DNA of 64,000 nucleotides from Prevotella sp. P6B1. Lineage in GTDB: Bacteria; Bacteroidota; Bacteroidia; Bacteroidales; Bacteroidaceae. How positions within the stretch are numbered: position 1 is the first letter of the stretch; each line of letters starts with the position of its first letter. Of the stretch, positions 1-9,147 are shown in pieces. The notes beneath the pieces are model-generated. The model made no database searches, was not told the DNA's origin, and was given only the letters and a program-made list of their open reading frames with translations. The DNA lies in assembly GCF_000702825.1 (NCBI RefSeq), contig NZ_JNKF01000010.1, positions 558,001-622,000 on the forward strand. Reading direction: 5' to 3'. The translations under genes and the position numbers were made by a program.

Positions 1-1150
1 TCACTCTCGAGACCTTGCGGATAGGAATCCAGCAGGCAGCCTCGAGTGCTTGGGCTGCTTCGTCTATGAATAAGGTACCAAACTTCTGGCCGTCGAGAAC
101 GCGACTTGTCGATCCTACCAGCGTACAGGCGATGACGCGTGCCTCGCTGAACAGGTCGTTCTTGATGCGCATCTCGAGTTCAGTAGCGCGTTCTTTCAAG
201 CGTTCAACCTTCTGGTGGTATTTCTGGTCGCCTTTCTTGCGATTGCCTCTGACCTCGCGAATGGCCTTTCTCAGTGCCCAAAGCATCTCATAGTCAGGAT
301 GCGACTCGAAACGTCGCTCATAGGTAAACGATAGCATTTTGTCGTTCACACGGGTGGGATTGCCGATTCTTAGTACATTGACGCCTCTGTCGACCAGTTT
401 CTCTGAAATCCAGTCGACGGCCATATTGCTCTGTGCGCAAACCAGTACCTGACTCTCGCGTCGTAGCGTCTCGTAGATGGCTTCTACAAGAGTTGTGGTC
501 TTACCTGTTCCTGGAGGTCCGTGTACGATGGTTACATCTTTGGCTCTCAACACTTTGTTTACTGCATCTTCTTGAGTGGCGTTGAGGTAAGGGAAGTGAA
601 GGGCACCAAAACTGAATGTCTCGGCTTTGACTCTATTGTAGAAAAGGTCGCGCAGATAGGCTAGTCGTCCTTTGGCGGCAATGACCTTGTCAAGCGCATT
701 GAACATCATTTTGTAGCTGGTCTCGTCGAAAAACAGTTGTACGCCAAGGTTCAGTGTGTTCTGTATTTCTATCAGTCCCATACCATCAGGTACGCATATC
801 ACCATTCTATTGCCATCCACATAGCTGACGGTGGCCGACTGCTTGAAATAGTTGATGTTATTTTTGATGTCTACACTGAAGAATACAACAGGCTTGCCAT
901 ATTCAAAGTTGTGTTCAATCTCCTCGTCGGTGGTTTCGCGGAACACCTCTATCACTTTCTGGTTCAGCGAGTTGAAATAGATTTTTCCGATAGTGAGCGG
1001 GAACCAGACGTCGCCACGTTTTATCTTCCGCTGCAGTCCCATCTGTTCCGTCTGTTGGCGGAATTCTTCTTTTTCAGCTTCGTACTCCATCTGGAGCAAT
1101 TGCCGTTGTTTTTGTAGTGCCAATATAGGCGAATCAAGTTGTTTTTCCAT
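1..1150 (-). CDS. Superfamily 1 DNA/RNA helicase (IGHMBP2/DNA2-like), 5' part
   Basis: The gene starts at ATG 1150 and runs off the left edge, so 383 codons are visible. A Glu/Gln/Lys-rich, probably helical stretch (residues about 1-45) is followed by a beta-rich segment and the first RecA-like domain. Walker A GPPGTGKTTT is encoded at about 491-520 and the Walker B box IDEAAQALE at about 50-75; DEAAQ is typical of the UPF1/IGHMBP2/DNA2 group of SF1 ATPases. The second RecA domain must lie beyond the window. Members of this group unwind or translocate on nucleic acid, and the exact bacterial role is not settled. It is divergent from the kinase gene at 1227. Only a weak promoter-like TAATTTTA is seen upstream. 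Confidence 0.85.
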   Translation of the reverse strand, partial: MEKQLDSPILALQKQRQLLQMEYEAEKEEFRQQTEQMGLQRKIKRGDVWFPLTIGKIYFNSLNQKVIEVFRETTDEEIEHNFEYGKPVVFFSVDIKNNINYFKQSATVSYVDGNRMVICVPDGMGLIEIQNTLNLGVQLFFDETSYKMMFNALDKVIAAKGRLAYLRDLFYNRVKAETFSFGALHFPYLNATQEDAVNKVLRAKDVTIVHGPPGTGKTTTLVEAIYETLRRESQVLVCAQSNMAVDWISEKLVDRGVNVLRIGNPTRVNDKMLSFTYERRFESHPDYEMLWALRKAIREVRGNRKKGDQKYHQKVERLKERATELEMRIKNDLFSEARVIACTLVGSTSRVLDGQKFGTLFIDEAAQALEAACWIPIRKVSRV

Positions 1151-1210
1151 AAACGCTGGTAAAATTACAAAAAAACTTGTAATCTCGTATCACCATAATT
1201 AAAAAAGTAG

Positions 1211-1218
1211 TAACTTTG
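1211..1218 (+). promoter_or_regulatory. Bacteroidota -7 promoter element
   Basis: TAACTTTG matches TAnnTTTG and ends only 8 nt before the ATG at 1227, so the transcript would have almost no leader. No TTG is found at the expected -33 spacing. Confidence 0.65.
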
Positions 1219-1226
1219 CAGCCGAA

Positions 1227-2039
1227 ATGAAACAGATATTGTTGATTAATGACGTCGTAGGTTATGGAAAGGTCGGCATGGGTGCCATGTTGCCTATCCT
1301 GTCGTACTTAGGTATCCCTACCTATAGTCTGCCTACAGCACTCGTGTCGAATACACTCGACTACGGTAAGTTTAATATTCAGGATACCACCGAATACATC
1401 CGTGGAACGTTGCCTGTATGGAAGGAATTGGGTTTCGGCTTCGATGCCATCTGTACAGGACTGATGTTCAGCGATGAGCAGGCTAAACTGGTGGCTGGCT
1501 ACTGCAAGGAACAAGGCGAGCAGGGTACAACGGTGTTCGTAGACCCGATTCTGGGAGATGGTGGACGACTGTATAATGGTATGACGGAGCGTCAGGTGGA
1601 GCTGATGCGTGAGATGGTATCAGTGGCTCACCTCACTTTCCCAAATTATACAGAGGCCTGTTACCTCACCAATACACCTATCAAAATGCAGGGAATCAGT
1701 TGGGAGGAGGCTGGCGACTTGTTGGATAGATTACGTAAGATCGGTACTAAGTCGGCGCTGATAACGAGTTGTAAGGTTGATGGCCGTAATGCGGTAGTGG
1801 GCTATAACCACTACGACGATAGTTATTTCCACTTAGAGTATCACGAGATTCCAGGTCTGTTTCATGGTACGGGTGATATTTTCTCTGCTGTGCTAATTGG
1901 CCATCTGCTGAATGGTGAAACACTGAAGGTGAGCACACGTACAGCTATGGATACGGTGTTCCGCATGATTGAGCGCTACAAGGATACTGATGATAAGAAT
2001 CGTGGTATCCCAGTAGAAAAATGCCTCGACCTGCTATGA
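1227..2039 (+). CDS. Pyridoxamine/pyridoxal kinase-like protein (ribokinase fold)
   Basis: A 270-residue protein of the PdxY/ThiD side of the ribokinase superfamily, which phosphorylates vitamin B6 aldehydes or amines (or HMP in ThiD) with ATP in the cytoplasm. Visible marks are the N-terminal start MKQILLINDVVGYGKVG, the segment FVDPILGDGGRLYNG in the middle, the FPNYTEA segment, and the anion-hole motif FHGTGDIFSAVL near residues 212-223 with the catalytic Asp. Length is normal. Its stop codon overlaps the start of the pseudouridine synthase gene (ATGA), so the two are probably translationally coupled. The promoter TAACTTTG lies immediately upstream. The exact substrate cannot be told from sequence alone. 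Confidence 0.82.
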   Translation: MKQILLINDVVGYGKVGMGAMLPILSYLGIPTYSLPTALVSNTLDYGKFNIQDTTEYIRGTLPVWKELGFGFDAICTGLMFSDEQAKLVAGYCKEQGEQGTTVFVDPILGDGGRLYNGMTERQVELMREMVSVAHLTFPNYTEACYLTNTPIKMQGISWEEAGDLLDRLRKIGTKSALITSCKVDGRNAVVGYNHYDDSYFHLEYHEIPGLFHGTGDIFSAVLIGHLLNGETLKVSTRTAMDTVFRMIERYKDTDDKNRGIPVEKCLDLL

Positions 2040-3388
2040 GGTTGCACCCCCTCAATTCCAACATACAAAAACCAGAACGGTTCACCTGGCCTTTCTGCTA
2101 CGAACCTCATCCGCTGTGTTTGTTGGCTTGTGAGGAGGTGAAACATGAGATTGAACGAATAGCTCCCCAGGAAGGAAAGATGTTTGGGGTGCTGGTGGTG
2201 GAGGCGGAGGTGTCATTAGGTTTCCTGGCTGCATATTCTGGCTTGTTGGAAGGTAGGAATGACTGGGAATACTTTGTTCCGCCAGTTTTCGATGCGCAAC
2301 AGCCTGATGGATATTTTAAACAGAAAGAACGTGAGATATCTGCACTCAACCAACATTCTGCCAACGGCAACCAAACCCTCAACCGCCAGATGTCGCAGGA
2401 GCTGCAATTATGGCTTTTTCGGCAGTATCGGATGTTGAATGCCAAGGGTGAGGAGAGGGATTTGGTTGATATCTGGCGCGATTATCATCAGAACCCGAAG
2501 ATTCAGAAGAAATTTCCATTACCACCTGGAGGTACAGGCGATTGCTGTGCCCCCAAATTATTGCAATATGCTTACCAGCATCATCTGAAGCCTGTATGCA
2601 TGGCTGAGTTCTGGTGGGGACCTTCGCCACAGAGTGATATCCGTCATCATGGTGAGTTCTATCCGGCTTGTAGAGGAAAATGTAAGCCTGTGCTTACTTG
2701 GATGCTCCAAGGACTGGATGTAGATCCTGATCCAGAGCATTCCGGCTTCCTGCACCAAGGAATAGAGATTGTTTACGAAGATGAACATTTGGCGGCTGTA
2801 TATAAGCCGGCAGGTATGCTGAGTGTGCCAGGTAAAGCCGATGAATACTCGGTAGCCACGTGGGCACAGGAACGCTGGCAGGGAGCCATGTTGCCCCATC
2901 GTCTGGATCTGCTCACGTCTGGTATCATGCTGGTGGCTAAAACACCTGAGGTATACCGCCAACTACAGAGTCAGTTTGCTGCGCGAACCATCAAGAAGAA
3001 GTATCTGGCGGTGGTAGAAGGAGAGGTGAAGGAGGATCATGGTATCATCGACCTGCCGCTGAGCAGCGATCCACTCAACCGACCTCGTCAGATTGTGGAT
3101 CATGAGAACGGCAAACGGGCTATCTCTGAATATCGGGTGATGGAACGCGGCATGCGTGACGGGCGCCCTATTACCGTACTTGCCCTTTATCCCCATACTG
3201 GTCGTACACATCAGTTACGCATGCATTGTGCCCATCAGGAGGGACTGGGGTGTCCGATAATGGGGGATGAACTCTATGGGCATAAGGCCGACCGTTTATA
3301 CCTACAGGCTGAGACCATCGCGTTTGTGCACCCCGTCTCCCAAAAACGAATGCGCTTTTTTTGCCCTTCCGACAAAAAAATATGGTGA
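2036..3388 (+). CDS. RluA-family 23S rRNA pseudouridine synthase with N-terminal extension
   Basis: The C-terminal half is an RluA-type pseudouridine synthase with the catalytic motif HRLDLLTSGIML (Asp nucleophile) and the downstream segment GRTHQLRMH. Such enzymes isomerise specific uridines in rRNA or tRNA. The first ~235 residues form an extra domain with GDCCAPKLLQYA and FYPACRGKCKPVL; the clustered cysteines suggest metal or RNA binding. I chose ATG 2036 because it overlaps the upstream stop as ATGA; an in-frame ATG at 2021 is the alternative and would add five residues. It forms a two-gene unit with the kinase. The target nucleotide is unknown. Confidence 0.85.
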   Translation: MRLHPLNSNIQKPERFTWPFCYEPHPLCLLACEEVKHEIERIAPQEGKMFGVLVVEAEVSLGFLAAYSGLLEGRNDWEYFVPPVFDAQQPDGYFKQKEREISALNQHSANGNQTLNRQMSQELQLWLFRQYRMLNAKGEERDLVDIWRDYHQNPKIQKKFPLPPGGTGDCCAPKLLQYAYQHHLKPVCMAEFWWGPSPQSDIRHHGEFYPACRGKCKPVLTWMLQGLDVDPDPEHSGFLHQGIEIVYEDEHLAAVYKPAGMLSVPGKADEYSVATWAQERWQGAMLPHRLDLLTSGIMLVAKTPEVYRQLQSQFAARTIKKKYLAVVEGEVKEDHGIIDLPLSSDPLNRPRQIVDHENGKRAISEYRVMERGMRDGRPITVLALYPHTGRTHQLRMHCAHQEGLGCPIMGDELYGHKADRLYLQAETIAFVHPVSQKRMRFFCPSDKKIW

Positions 3389-3416
3389 ATTCCGCTATAA
3401 TCTGCTGATATTTTGC

Positions 3417-3424
3417 TAAATTTG
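3417..3424 (+). promoter_or_regulatory. Bacteroidota -7 promoter element
   Basis: TAAATTTG followed by CAG, 18 nt before the ATG at 3443. It lies 28 nt after the end of the pseudouridine synthase gene, so the M1-like gene has its own start site. Confidence 0.6.
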
Positions 3425-3442
3425 CAGACAAAATTTAAAAAA

Positions 3443-5956
3443 ATGTGTCGCATGAGATTATTAAGAGGTCTATTAGTAGTGGTGCTGAGCGTTGTTGTGC
3501 TTAGTGTCTGTGCACAGGCAGACAGTCGCAAAGGTCATATCAATGGCATTCTTTATCAGTTAACATTTAATATACCTGAGCAGGCTACGGACAAGGTGAC
3601 AGGAAAGGCTGTTATTACCTTCGACCTCAGAACCAAGCAGGATGTAGCGCTCGACTTCCAGGGTACACCAGATGAAGTCATCGTCTATAAGGCCAACAAG
3701 AGTAAAGCTAAGAAGGCAAAAGTAAGGATTGAGAATCATCAGATAGTAATTCCTGGCAAGATGTTCAAGGCAGGTGCCACTAATAAGGTTGAGATAGACT
3801 TTGTCTGTCAGGACAAGGCCTTGTCGCGTAGTGGTAACGTGGTCTATACTCAGGTTCAGGCCGATGAGGGACGTGCCCTTTTCCCTTGTTTCGATGTCGA
3901 GGGCATGCGTGCTCAGTATCAGACCACAATTAATGCTCCCGCCGGATGGAAATCGGTGTCGGTAGATATGTCTGAGAAACTGGTGCCATCTGATTATATG
4001 TTCGTGACGGGTAAGTTCGACGAGAAGACATCGTCAGTAGATGGGCGCCATCTGCGTGTGCTCTATTCAGAGAGCACGCCTGATAAAGAGGCTGATATTG
4101 ATGATGTGTTCAATGAGGTGGCCAAGTCGATGAAGTGGATGGAAGGTTATACAGGCGTCAGCAACCCTTATGAGAAAGAGTGTGTCATCTTTATCCTGCC
4201 GAGTCTGGAGTTGGGTGGACTGGAGCGTCGTGGCTCTATTGCCTTAAGCGATAAAGCGGTTTTCTTAGGTAAGAAGCCCTCGAAGGAGGATCTGCTGAAG
4301 CGTACTGCCCTGATAGCCCACGAAACATCGCACATCTGGTTTGGTAATATTATTGCTATCGATGAGCCTTGGGCTAAGGAGGTGCTGGCAAATTTCATGG
4401 CATCGAAGATGACACGTAGCCAGTACAGAAAGGGTGAGTTTGAGATAAACTTTATAAACAGCTATATGAGCCCTGCTATGGCATTGGATCGTACGGAAGG
4501 TGCCCATCCTATTGCCTGGGAGGTGGATAATCCCCACGATCCTGTGTTGTTTTACGATCATATCAACTACGAGAAGGCGCCTGTCATGATGCGTATGCTG
4601 GAGGAAGAGATTGGTGCTGAGGCTATGCAGAAAAGCTTGCAGCAATGTCTGCATGACTACTATATGGGGCATGTCGGCTGGGATGAGATTGTGGAAATGC
4701 TCGACAAACAGGCACCAGGAGCAGGTGTGCGTCAGTTCTGCGATGTCTGGGTGAAACAGAAGGGTATGCCTGTCATTACCACGGCTTATAAGAACGGACA
4801 GGTGGTGGTGACACAGACCGATCCTTACGGACGTGGTCTTTTTTGGCCACAGAAATTCGAGTTGAAGGTAATCAGTAACTTAGGTGTGTCGCAGGTCATC
4901 AAGGTGGATATGAAACAGCCCACGATGACTTTCAAAGTGAAGGGTGGTGAGCCTGGCTATATCGTGCCCAACCAGGATGGCCGCGGTTATGGACGATTCA
5001 CGTTGGATGATCATTATGTACAGATACTGCCCATGCGATTGATCATTACCCGTAATGACTTGAATCGCTATACCTTGTTGAATCTGATACATGATAACTA
5101 TCTGCAGGGCAAACTGACACCTTCGCACTTTGGCGAACTGTTCCGCTTCCTGGGACATGAGAAGAATCCGCTCATTATGGAGACGGCTATCAACCAGATG
5201 CATAAGATTGCCTCCGACCTTTCATTGCAGCAGCGTTATACCTTGGAACTGGTGATTATGGATCTGTTGGGCGAGAATAGAACTAAGGACTGTCGACAGC
5301 TGGTTCTGCGCAAACTGGGCACCAGCGCTATCTCGCCTGAGGTGCTGAATAAGCTGCAGACCATTCTGGATCGTCATGACGAAACGGTGCTCGACGAGCA
5401 CGACTATATGGCGATAGCCTATCGCTTGGCTATTACCCGTCCAGAGCGTCGCAAACAGATACTTGAGAAAGAACGTGATCGCCTGATCAGTTCTGGTAAT
5501 CAGGAACTGCTTCAGGAGTTCGACTTTGTGAGCAAGGCCACACATCCTACTGCAGATGCCCGTGTGGAGGTGTTTAAGAGTCTGCTGAAGGCAGAGAACC
5601 GCGTGAACGAGTCGTGGGTTTTGAATGCTTTACGCTTGTTGAACTCGGATGTGTTTGAGCCACAGAGCAATGTGTACATCGTAGAGGGACTGAAGGCGTT
5701 GCCAGAGATTCAGAAGACCAACAGTCTGGCCTTCCCTATGCGTTGGGTCAATACCCTGATTGCGCCCCACAAGAGTGAAGAGGCCAAGATTGAGATCAAG
5801 AAGTTCCTCGATGGGAATGCAGACTTCCCTGCCAATCTGAAGAACTATATCTATGAGTCTTCTTGGGTGTTGATGAACCAGGTTCCTTATATTGACAAGA
5901 CTCCGAAGCCGGCACCTGCTCCTGTAAAGAAGACCACAACCAAAAAGAAGAAATAA
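3443..5956 (+). CDS. Secreted M1-family (gluzincin) aminopeptidase homologue
   Basis: An 837-residue protein with an N-terminal signal peptide (RLLRGLLVVVLSVVVLSVCAQA, cleavage probably after AQA). It has the M1 zinc motif HETSHIWFGN (residues 293-302), followed by WAKEVLANF, whose Glu is the likely third zinc ligand, and NYEKAPVMMRML with the conserved Tyr. M1 enzymes remove N-terminal residues from peptides; here the site would be the periplasm or cell surface. Two oddities: the exopeptidase motif GxMEN reads GGLER, and the spacer from HExxH to Glu is 15 rather than 18 residues. A Lys-rich tail closes the protein. ATG 3443 and ATG 3452 are both possible starts; the in-frame TTG at 3413 overlaps the promoter and is unlikely. 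Confidence 0.85.
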   Translation: MCRMRLLRGLLVVVLSVVVLSVCAQADSRKGHINGILYQLTFNIPEQATDKVTGKAVITFDLRTKQDVALDFQGTPDEVIVYKANKSKAKKAKVRIENHQIVIPGKMFKAGATNKVEIDFVCQDKALSRSGNVVYTQVQADEGRALFPCFDVEGMRAQYQTTINAPAGWKSVSVDMSEKLVPSDYMFVTGKFDEKTSSVDGRHLRVLYSESTPDKEADIDDVFNEVAKSMKWMEGYTGVSNPYEKECVIFILPSLELGGLERRGSIALSDKAVFLGKKPSKEDLLKRTALIAHETSHIWFGNIIAIDEPWAKEVLANFMASKMTRSQYRKGEFEINFINSYMSPAMALDRTEGAHPIAWEVDNPHDPVLFYDHINYEKAPVMMRMLEEEIGAEAMQKSLQQCLHDYYMGHVGWDEIVEMLDKQAPGAGVRQFCDVWVKQKGMPVITTAYKNGQVVVTQTDPYGRGLFWPQKFELKVISNLGVSQVIKVDMKQPTMTFKVKGGEPGYIVPNQDGRGYGRFTLDDHYVQILPMRLIITRNDLNRYTLLNLIHDNYLQGKLTPSHFGELFRFLGHEKNPLIMETAINQMHKIASDLSLQQRYTLELVIMDLLGENRTKDCRQLVLRKLGTSAISPEVLNKLQTILDRHDETVLDEHDYMAIAYRLAITRPERRKQILEKERDRLISSGNQELLQEFDFVSKATHPTADARVEVFKSLLKAENRVNESWVLNALRLLNSDVFEPQSNVYIVEGLKALPEIQKTNSLAFPMRWVNTLIAPHKSEEAKIEIKKFLDGNADFPANLKNYIYESSWVLMNQVPYIDKTPKPAPAPVKKTTTKKKK

Positions 5957-5961
5957 CAGAA

Positions 5962-6000
5962 AGGTTCGATGGCTATTGTAACGTGATAGCCATCAAACCT
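5962..6000. terminator. Bidirectional hairpin between convergent genes
   Basis: A 15-bp stem with one mismatch (5962-5976 against 5986-6000) and a 9-nt loop. The stem covers the last codons of the minus-strand DUF4450 gene and lies 6 nt after the stop of the M1-like gene. Confidence 0.7.
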
Positions 6001-8867
6001 ATAACCACATCATTGGATAGTGTACGTAGAGTGAGTGCCCTCAGGCGTTTCTGAGGGTTTAGCGGCATGATTAACAACTGCCCGGCTCCGTTAGGAATCT
6101 CACGTCCGTATTCGCCTTGCAGACTGACTATCTGGCTCAGATCGCGACTGACATCGCCTGTGCCGAAGCATACACGATAGGGGCGTGGAGAGGGGGCATT
6201 AAATGCCTTGCCGTCTATGTAATAATCCTGCTCGATAGGGCACCAGTTGTCAGGATTCCTCAGCGCTAAGGTATCGGCTGTTCCATCGGTATAGGTTACT
6301 TTAACCTGTCCGTTGTCTATTCTGCTCTGCATGTGGTTGGTAGAGCCTGCCATCAGCAGATAGGCGCGACTGGCCTTGCCTTTTAATGGTATGTCGATGG
6401 CGTCAGGATAGTTTTCCCAAAGACTGGTATAGACAATGTTATGGCCTTGGGTTGGTGTCTTCATGGGTACACCAGCCAGGTTGAAGATGCCTTTCGATAC
6501 CTTGCTGCGGAATACAGAGTCGTTAATCTCTGCTGTTGTCTTTGGGTGGCACCATTCGCCAATGCCTTGTGTGGGAATCTGCAGGGTGGTAGTCTGAGGG
6601 CGAGGGCTGAGGTACTTGTTCTTGAAGATGTCGCTCACGTTGGCGTTGAAATGTCTGCTCAGGTCGATGGGTTTGAAGCGTTTACCCAATTCAATCTCGC
6701 CCAGCCCTAACTCGGCGATAGGAGATTGTTCGGCTACTTGGAAGGTGGTATCGCACCCCATATCCTCAAGCTCGTATTCAATCACCTGCTTTGGCTCGCT
6801 TGTTCCTGCGATGTCGTGATATGCTCCCTTTTTACTGTTCACCCTGACAATTATCTGCAACGCCTGCTTGAAATGCTGTTTGATGGCCAGACGTACCCTT
6901 TGCCCCTGCCGTGTGTACTGATACTCCAGATAGGGTGTCTTGATGCTTGCCTTCTCCCAATCATCGGGGAATGCCGGACGGACGATACATTGGCCATAAA
7001 GAGCCTGTGGAACAATGCCGAAGAGCCCCTGGATCAGCGTGCGACTGCTGATGCCGATACAATCGCCGAAGTCGCGATAGCATTCGCCACGAGCAGCATC
7101 GTAGTGGCTTATCTGTCCAAAGTTGGCAGGACTCTGTCCGTAGTACATCTGGTCGAGTATGTTGGCTTTCATCAGTTGGTAGCCCTCGTTGGCGCGCCCT
7201 GCCTCGAAGTAGGCCTGGGCAGTATGCATCACCTCGGCAGCGGCTACGTTGTTGATGCTCCACGAGTAGGGCATCCAGTCGCTGGTGGCGATGGTCTGAT
7301 AGCCTGTCTGTTCGACAGCGATATGCGGAATGTGCTGATCGATATATCGTGTGGCTTGGTAGGCCTGTGCCGGACTGCTGGCTCCACAGTCGATAGGGGT
7401 GTAGATACTCCATATGGCTGGGTGGTCGTGCGTGCGTTTCAGCCCCATAGCATCTTGATATTCGGCCCAGACGCCTTTCTCTTTCAGCCATAACCGCTGG
7501 TTCATGGCCCGTAGTATTGCCTCGGCTTCCTGCTGATAGGGACGTGGGTCCTGCCCTATCAGTTGGGCTATTCTGGCTGCCAGTTTGTTACCGCGGTAGT
7601 TGTAAGCCGAGCTGTGGGTGACGGCACCACCGCTATAGTAAAGGGCATCGCTGGCCCAGATGCAGCAGTAGGCATCGTACAGGTGGTCGCCATCGGGGTC
7701 GTAGTTACGTTTCTCCCATGCCAGGTGTCGTGTCAATACAGTCCACATCTGGCGCATATAGGCCGTATCAGCATCGTATTGGAAATGCCAGAGCAGTTCG
7801 TCGATATAGTTCAGGTTCATGTCGTAATGATGCATCTGATCATTGCGCTCGGGATTGCGACAGATATAGCCGTTGGAGTACATCTGTGTGCCCCATTTCT
7901 TTTCAGCGCGGGCCATATTCAGCACGCTATCCTGAGAGGGATGCGGAATGGTGGCTGGCACGTTGGTGACTTGGCTCCTGGCGTAGGCATCGAAGTGACT
8001 GATGGCGCGCTCGTTCCAGCCAAGCACATCGCCCAGATAACCTGCTCGCCAACCTGCTAACGGCATGCGCCAGCCGATACAGCCGTGCAGCCACGTCTGA
8101 CCGTCCCAATCGCCATCGGCAGCCAATACCAAGGCTCCACCAAGTGTGTTGATATATGGGTCGGGGGTATCGAACTGAATGCGATGCGAGAGCTGACGAT
8201 AGTGGCGCTCTGCGGCCTTGAACAGTTGCTGCCCTTCGGCTTTTCCTAAGGTCTTCATTACGTTCAGCTCTACTTGCATGTAGGCTGTTGTATCGTTGAG
8301 TGTTACTTCTGCGGTCTGAAGCACCTCGCCTTTTGGCTCGAGTACGCCGGGCTTGTCGGCGCCGATATCGCCATTGCGTGAAAGCTTGGGTTGAACGATA
8401 TCAGCTACCAATGCCTTGATGTGGGCGCGCCCCTTGAGTGCTACTGAATGGAATGCCCAGATGGCGCTTTCGCTATCAGGCAGGGCAATGACACGGATGT
8501 CTAACTGGGCTTTGCCCCAACGGCTGTCGCATAGCTGGTAGGTGCGCTGACCCTCTGTATAGTTAGCTGTGCATGGGGTAACAGCCTCTAACGGATAGCT
8601 ATGCCCGTCAATCTCTGCCACGAATCGGATATTTCTGTGGTATCCCTTCTTCACCACAGCAAAGATAGGACGGTCGCTGGTTTCCAGTCGCCAGTCGCTA
8701 TGGCTGCCGTAAAGTGCTCGTGTGTAACGGTTGTTGCCATTCTTACAGACGAAAGCTCTGCCTTCGCCAGGCTCGTATTGTAACGTGCGAGGAGAGGGCT
8801 CGCCATGCGTCTGCGCCATAGCCGCTATACTGATGGTGAGGAGCCATAGGATAAAGATTTTCTGCAT
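5973..8867 (-). CDS. Secreted DUF4450-type protein, glycoside-hydrolase-like
   Basis: A 964-residue protein that I match to the Bacteroidota DUF4450 family: an N-terminal beta domain, a central helical (alpha/alpha)6-barrel-like region rich in Trp and His (for example YDMNLNYIDELLWHFQ and WASDALYYSGGAVTHSSAYN), and a C-terminal beta region. Such proteins sit near polysaccharide-degradation genes, and the fold suggests action on a glycan, which is an inference. I chose ATG 8867 because a clear signal peptide follows (MQKIFILWLLTISIAAMAQ). The frame stays open upstream to 9143 only because the leader carries 21-bp repeats in the same frame (encoding a CRLQSLK heptapeptide); that extension would place a signal peptide internally and is rejected. 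The promoter is at 9061-9068, giving a leader of nearly 190 nt. Confidence 0.75.
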   Translation of the reverse strand: MQKIFILWLLTISIAAMAQTHGEPSPRTLQYEPGEGRAFVCKNGNNRYTRALYGSHSDWRLETSDRPIFAVVKKGYHRNIRFVAEIDGHSYPLEAVTPCTANYTEGQRTYQLCDSRWGKAQLDIRVIALPDSESAIWAFHSVALKGRAHIKALVADIVQPKLSRNGDIGADKPGVLEPKGEVLQTAEVTLNDTTAYMQVELNVMKTLGKAEGQQLFKAAERHYRQLSHRIQFDTPDPYINTLGGALVLAADGDWDGQTWLHGCIGWRMPLAGWRAGYLGDVLGWNERAISHFDAYARSQVTNVPATIPHPSQDSVLNMARAEKKWGTQMYSNGYICRNPERNDQMHHYDMNLNYIDELLWHFQYDADTAYMRQMWTVLTRHLAWEKRNYDPDGDHLYDAYCCIWASDALYYSGGAVTHSSAYNYRGNKLAARIAQLIGQDPRPYQQEAEAILRAMNQRLWLKEKGVWAEYQDAMGLKRTHDHPAIWSIYTPIDCGASSPAQAYQATRYIDQHIPHIAVEQTGYQTIATSDWMPYSWSINNVAAAEVMHTAQAYFEAGRANEGYQLMKANILDQMYYGQSPANFGQISHYDAARGECYRDFGDCIGISSRTLIQGLFGIVPQALYGQCIVRPAFPDDWEKASIKTPYLEYQYTRQGQRVRLAIKQHFKQALQIIVRVNSKKGAYHDIAGTSEPKQVIEYELEDMGCDTTFQVAEQSPIAELGLGEIELGKRFKPIDLSRHFNANVSDIFKNKYLSPRPQTTTLQIPTQGIGEWCHPKTTAEINDSVFRSKVSKGIFNLAGVPMKTPTQGHNIVYTSLWENYPDAIDIPLKGKASRAYLLMAGSTNHMQSRIDNGQVKVTYTDGTADTLALRNPDNWCPIEQDYYIDGKAFNAPSPRPYRVCFGTGDVSRDLSQIVSLQGEYGREIPNGAGQLLIMPLNPQKRLRALTLRTLSNDVVIGLMAITLQ

Positions 8868-8902
8868 GCTACCTTTTTTTATAATCTTACCACACTTTTT
8901 AT

Positions 8903-9028
8903 ATTCCAGACTTTGAAACTTACATTTCAAACTTTGCAATTTGCATTTCAAACTTTGCAATCTACATTTCAAACTTTGCAATCTACATTTCAAACTTTGC
9001 AATCTACATTCCCACGCTTTGGAATTAT
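8903..9028. repeat. Tandem 21-bp repeat array in the DUF4450 leader
   Basis: Four well-conserved 21-bp units (8924-8944, 8945-8965, 8966-8986, 8987-9007), three of them identical, flanked by a degenerate unit on each side (8903-8923, 9008-9028). Each full unit contains TTTCAAACTTTGCAA, which is nearly palindromic (12 of 15 positions agree with its reverse complement). The array lies between the minus-strand promoter and the start codon, so it is transcribed as leader RNA. Confidence 0.9.
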
Positions 9029-9060
9029 CTTCTACGGCGTGGAGCGGAATTTTTCTGCCG

Positions 9061-9068
9061 CAAAGGTA
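9061..9068 (-). promoter_or_regulatory. Bacteroidota promoter for the DUF4450 gene
   Basis: On the minus strand TACCTTTG (9068-9061), with TTG at 9091-9089 exactly 20 nt upstream. Both elements fit the phylum consensus. Confidence 0.75.
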
Positions 9069-9147
9069 ACGTTTTTCTCCGTTCCTGACAAGTTTTTCAA
9101 GGAAAATACAAAAAAATGGTCTCAAGAGAAATCTTGAAACCATTGTG

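Noticed and set aside
6726..7493. 255-codon plus-strand open frame
   Set aside because: Antisense to the DUF4450 gene; Val/Leu-rich without recognisable motifs.
8903..9028. CRISPR array
   Set aside because: The 21-bp units follow each other directly with no spacers, and no cas genes are present.
8868..9143. 92-residue N-terminal extension of the DUF4450 protein with CRLQSLK repeats
   Set aside because: A signal peptide begins at Met 8867; the extension covers the promoter and leader repeats and would bury the signal peptide.
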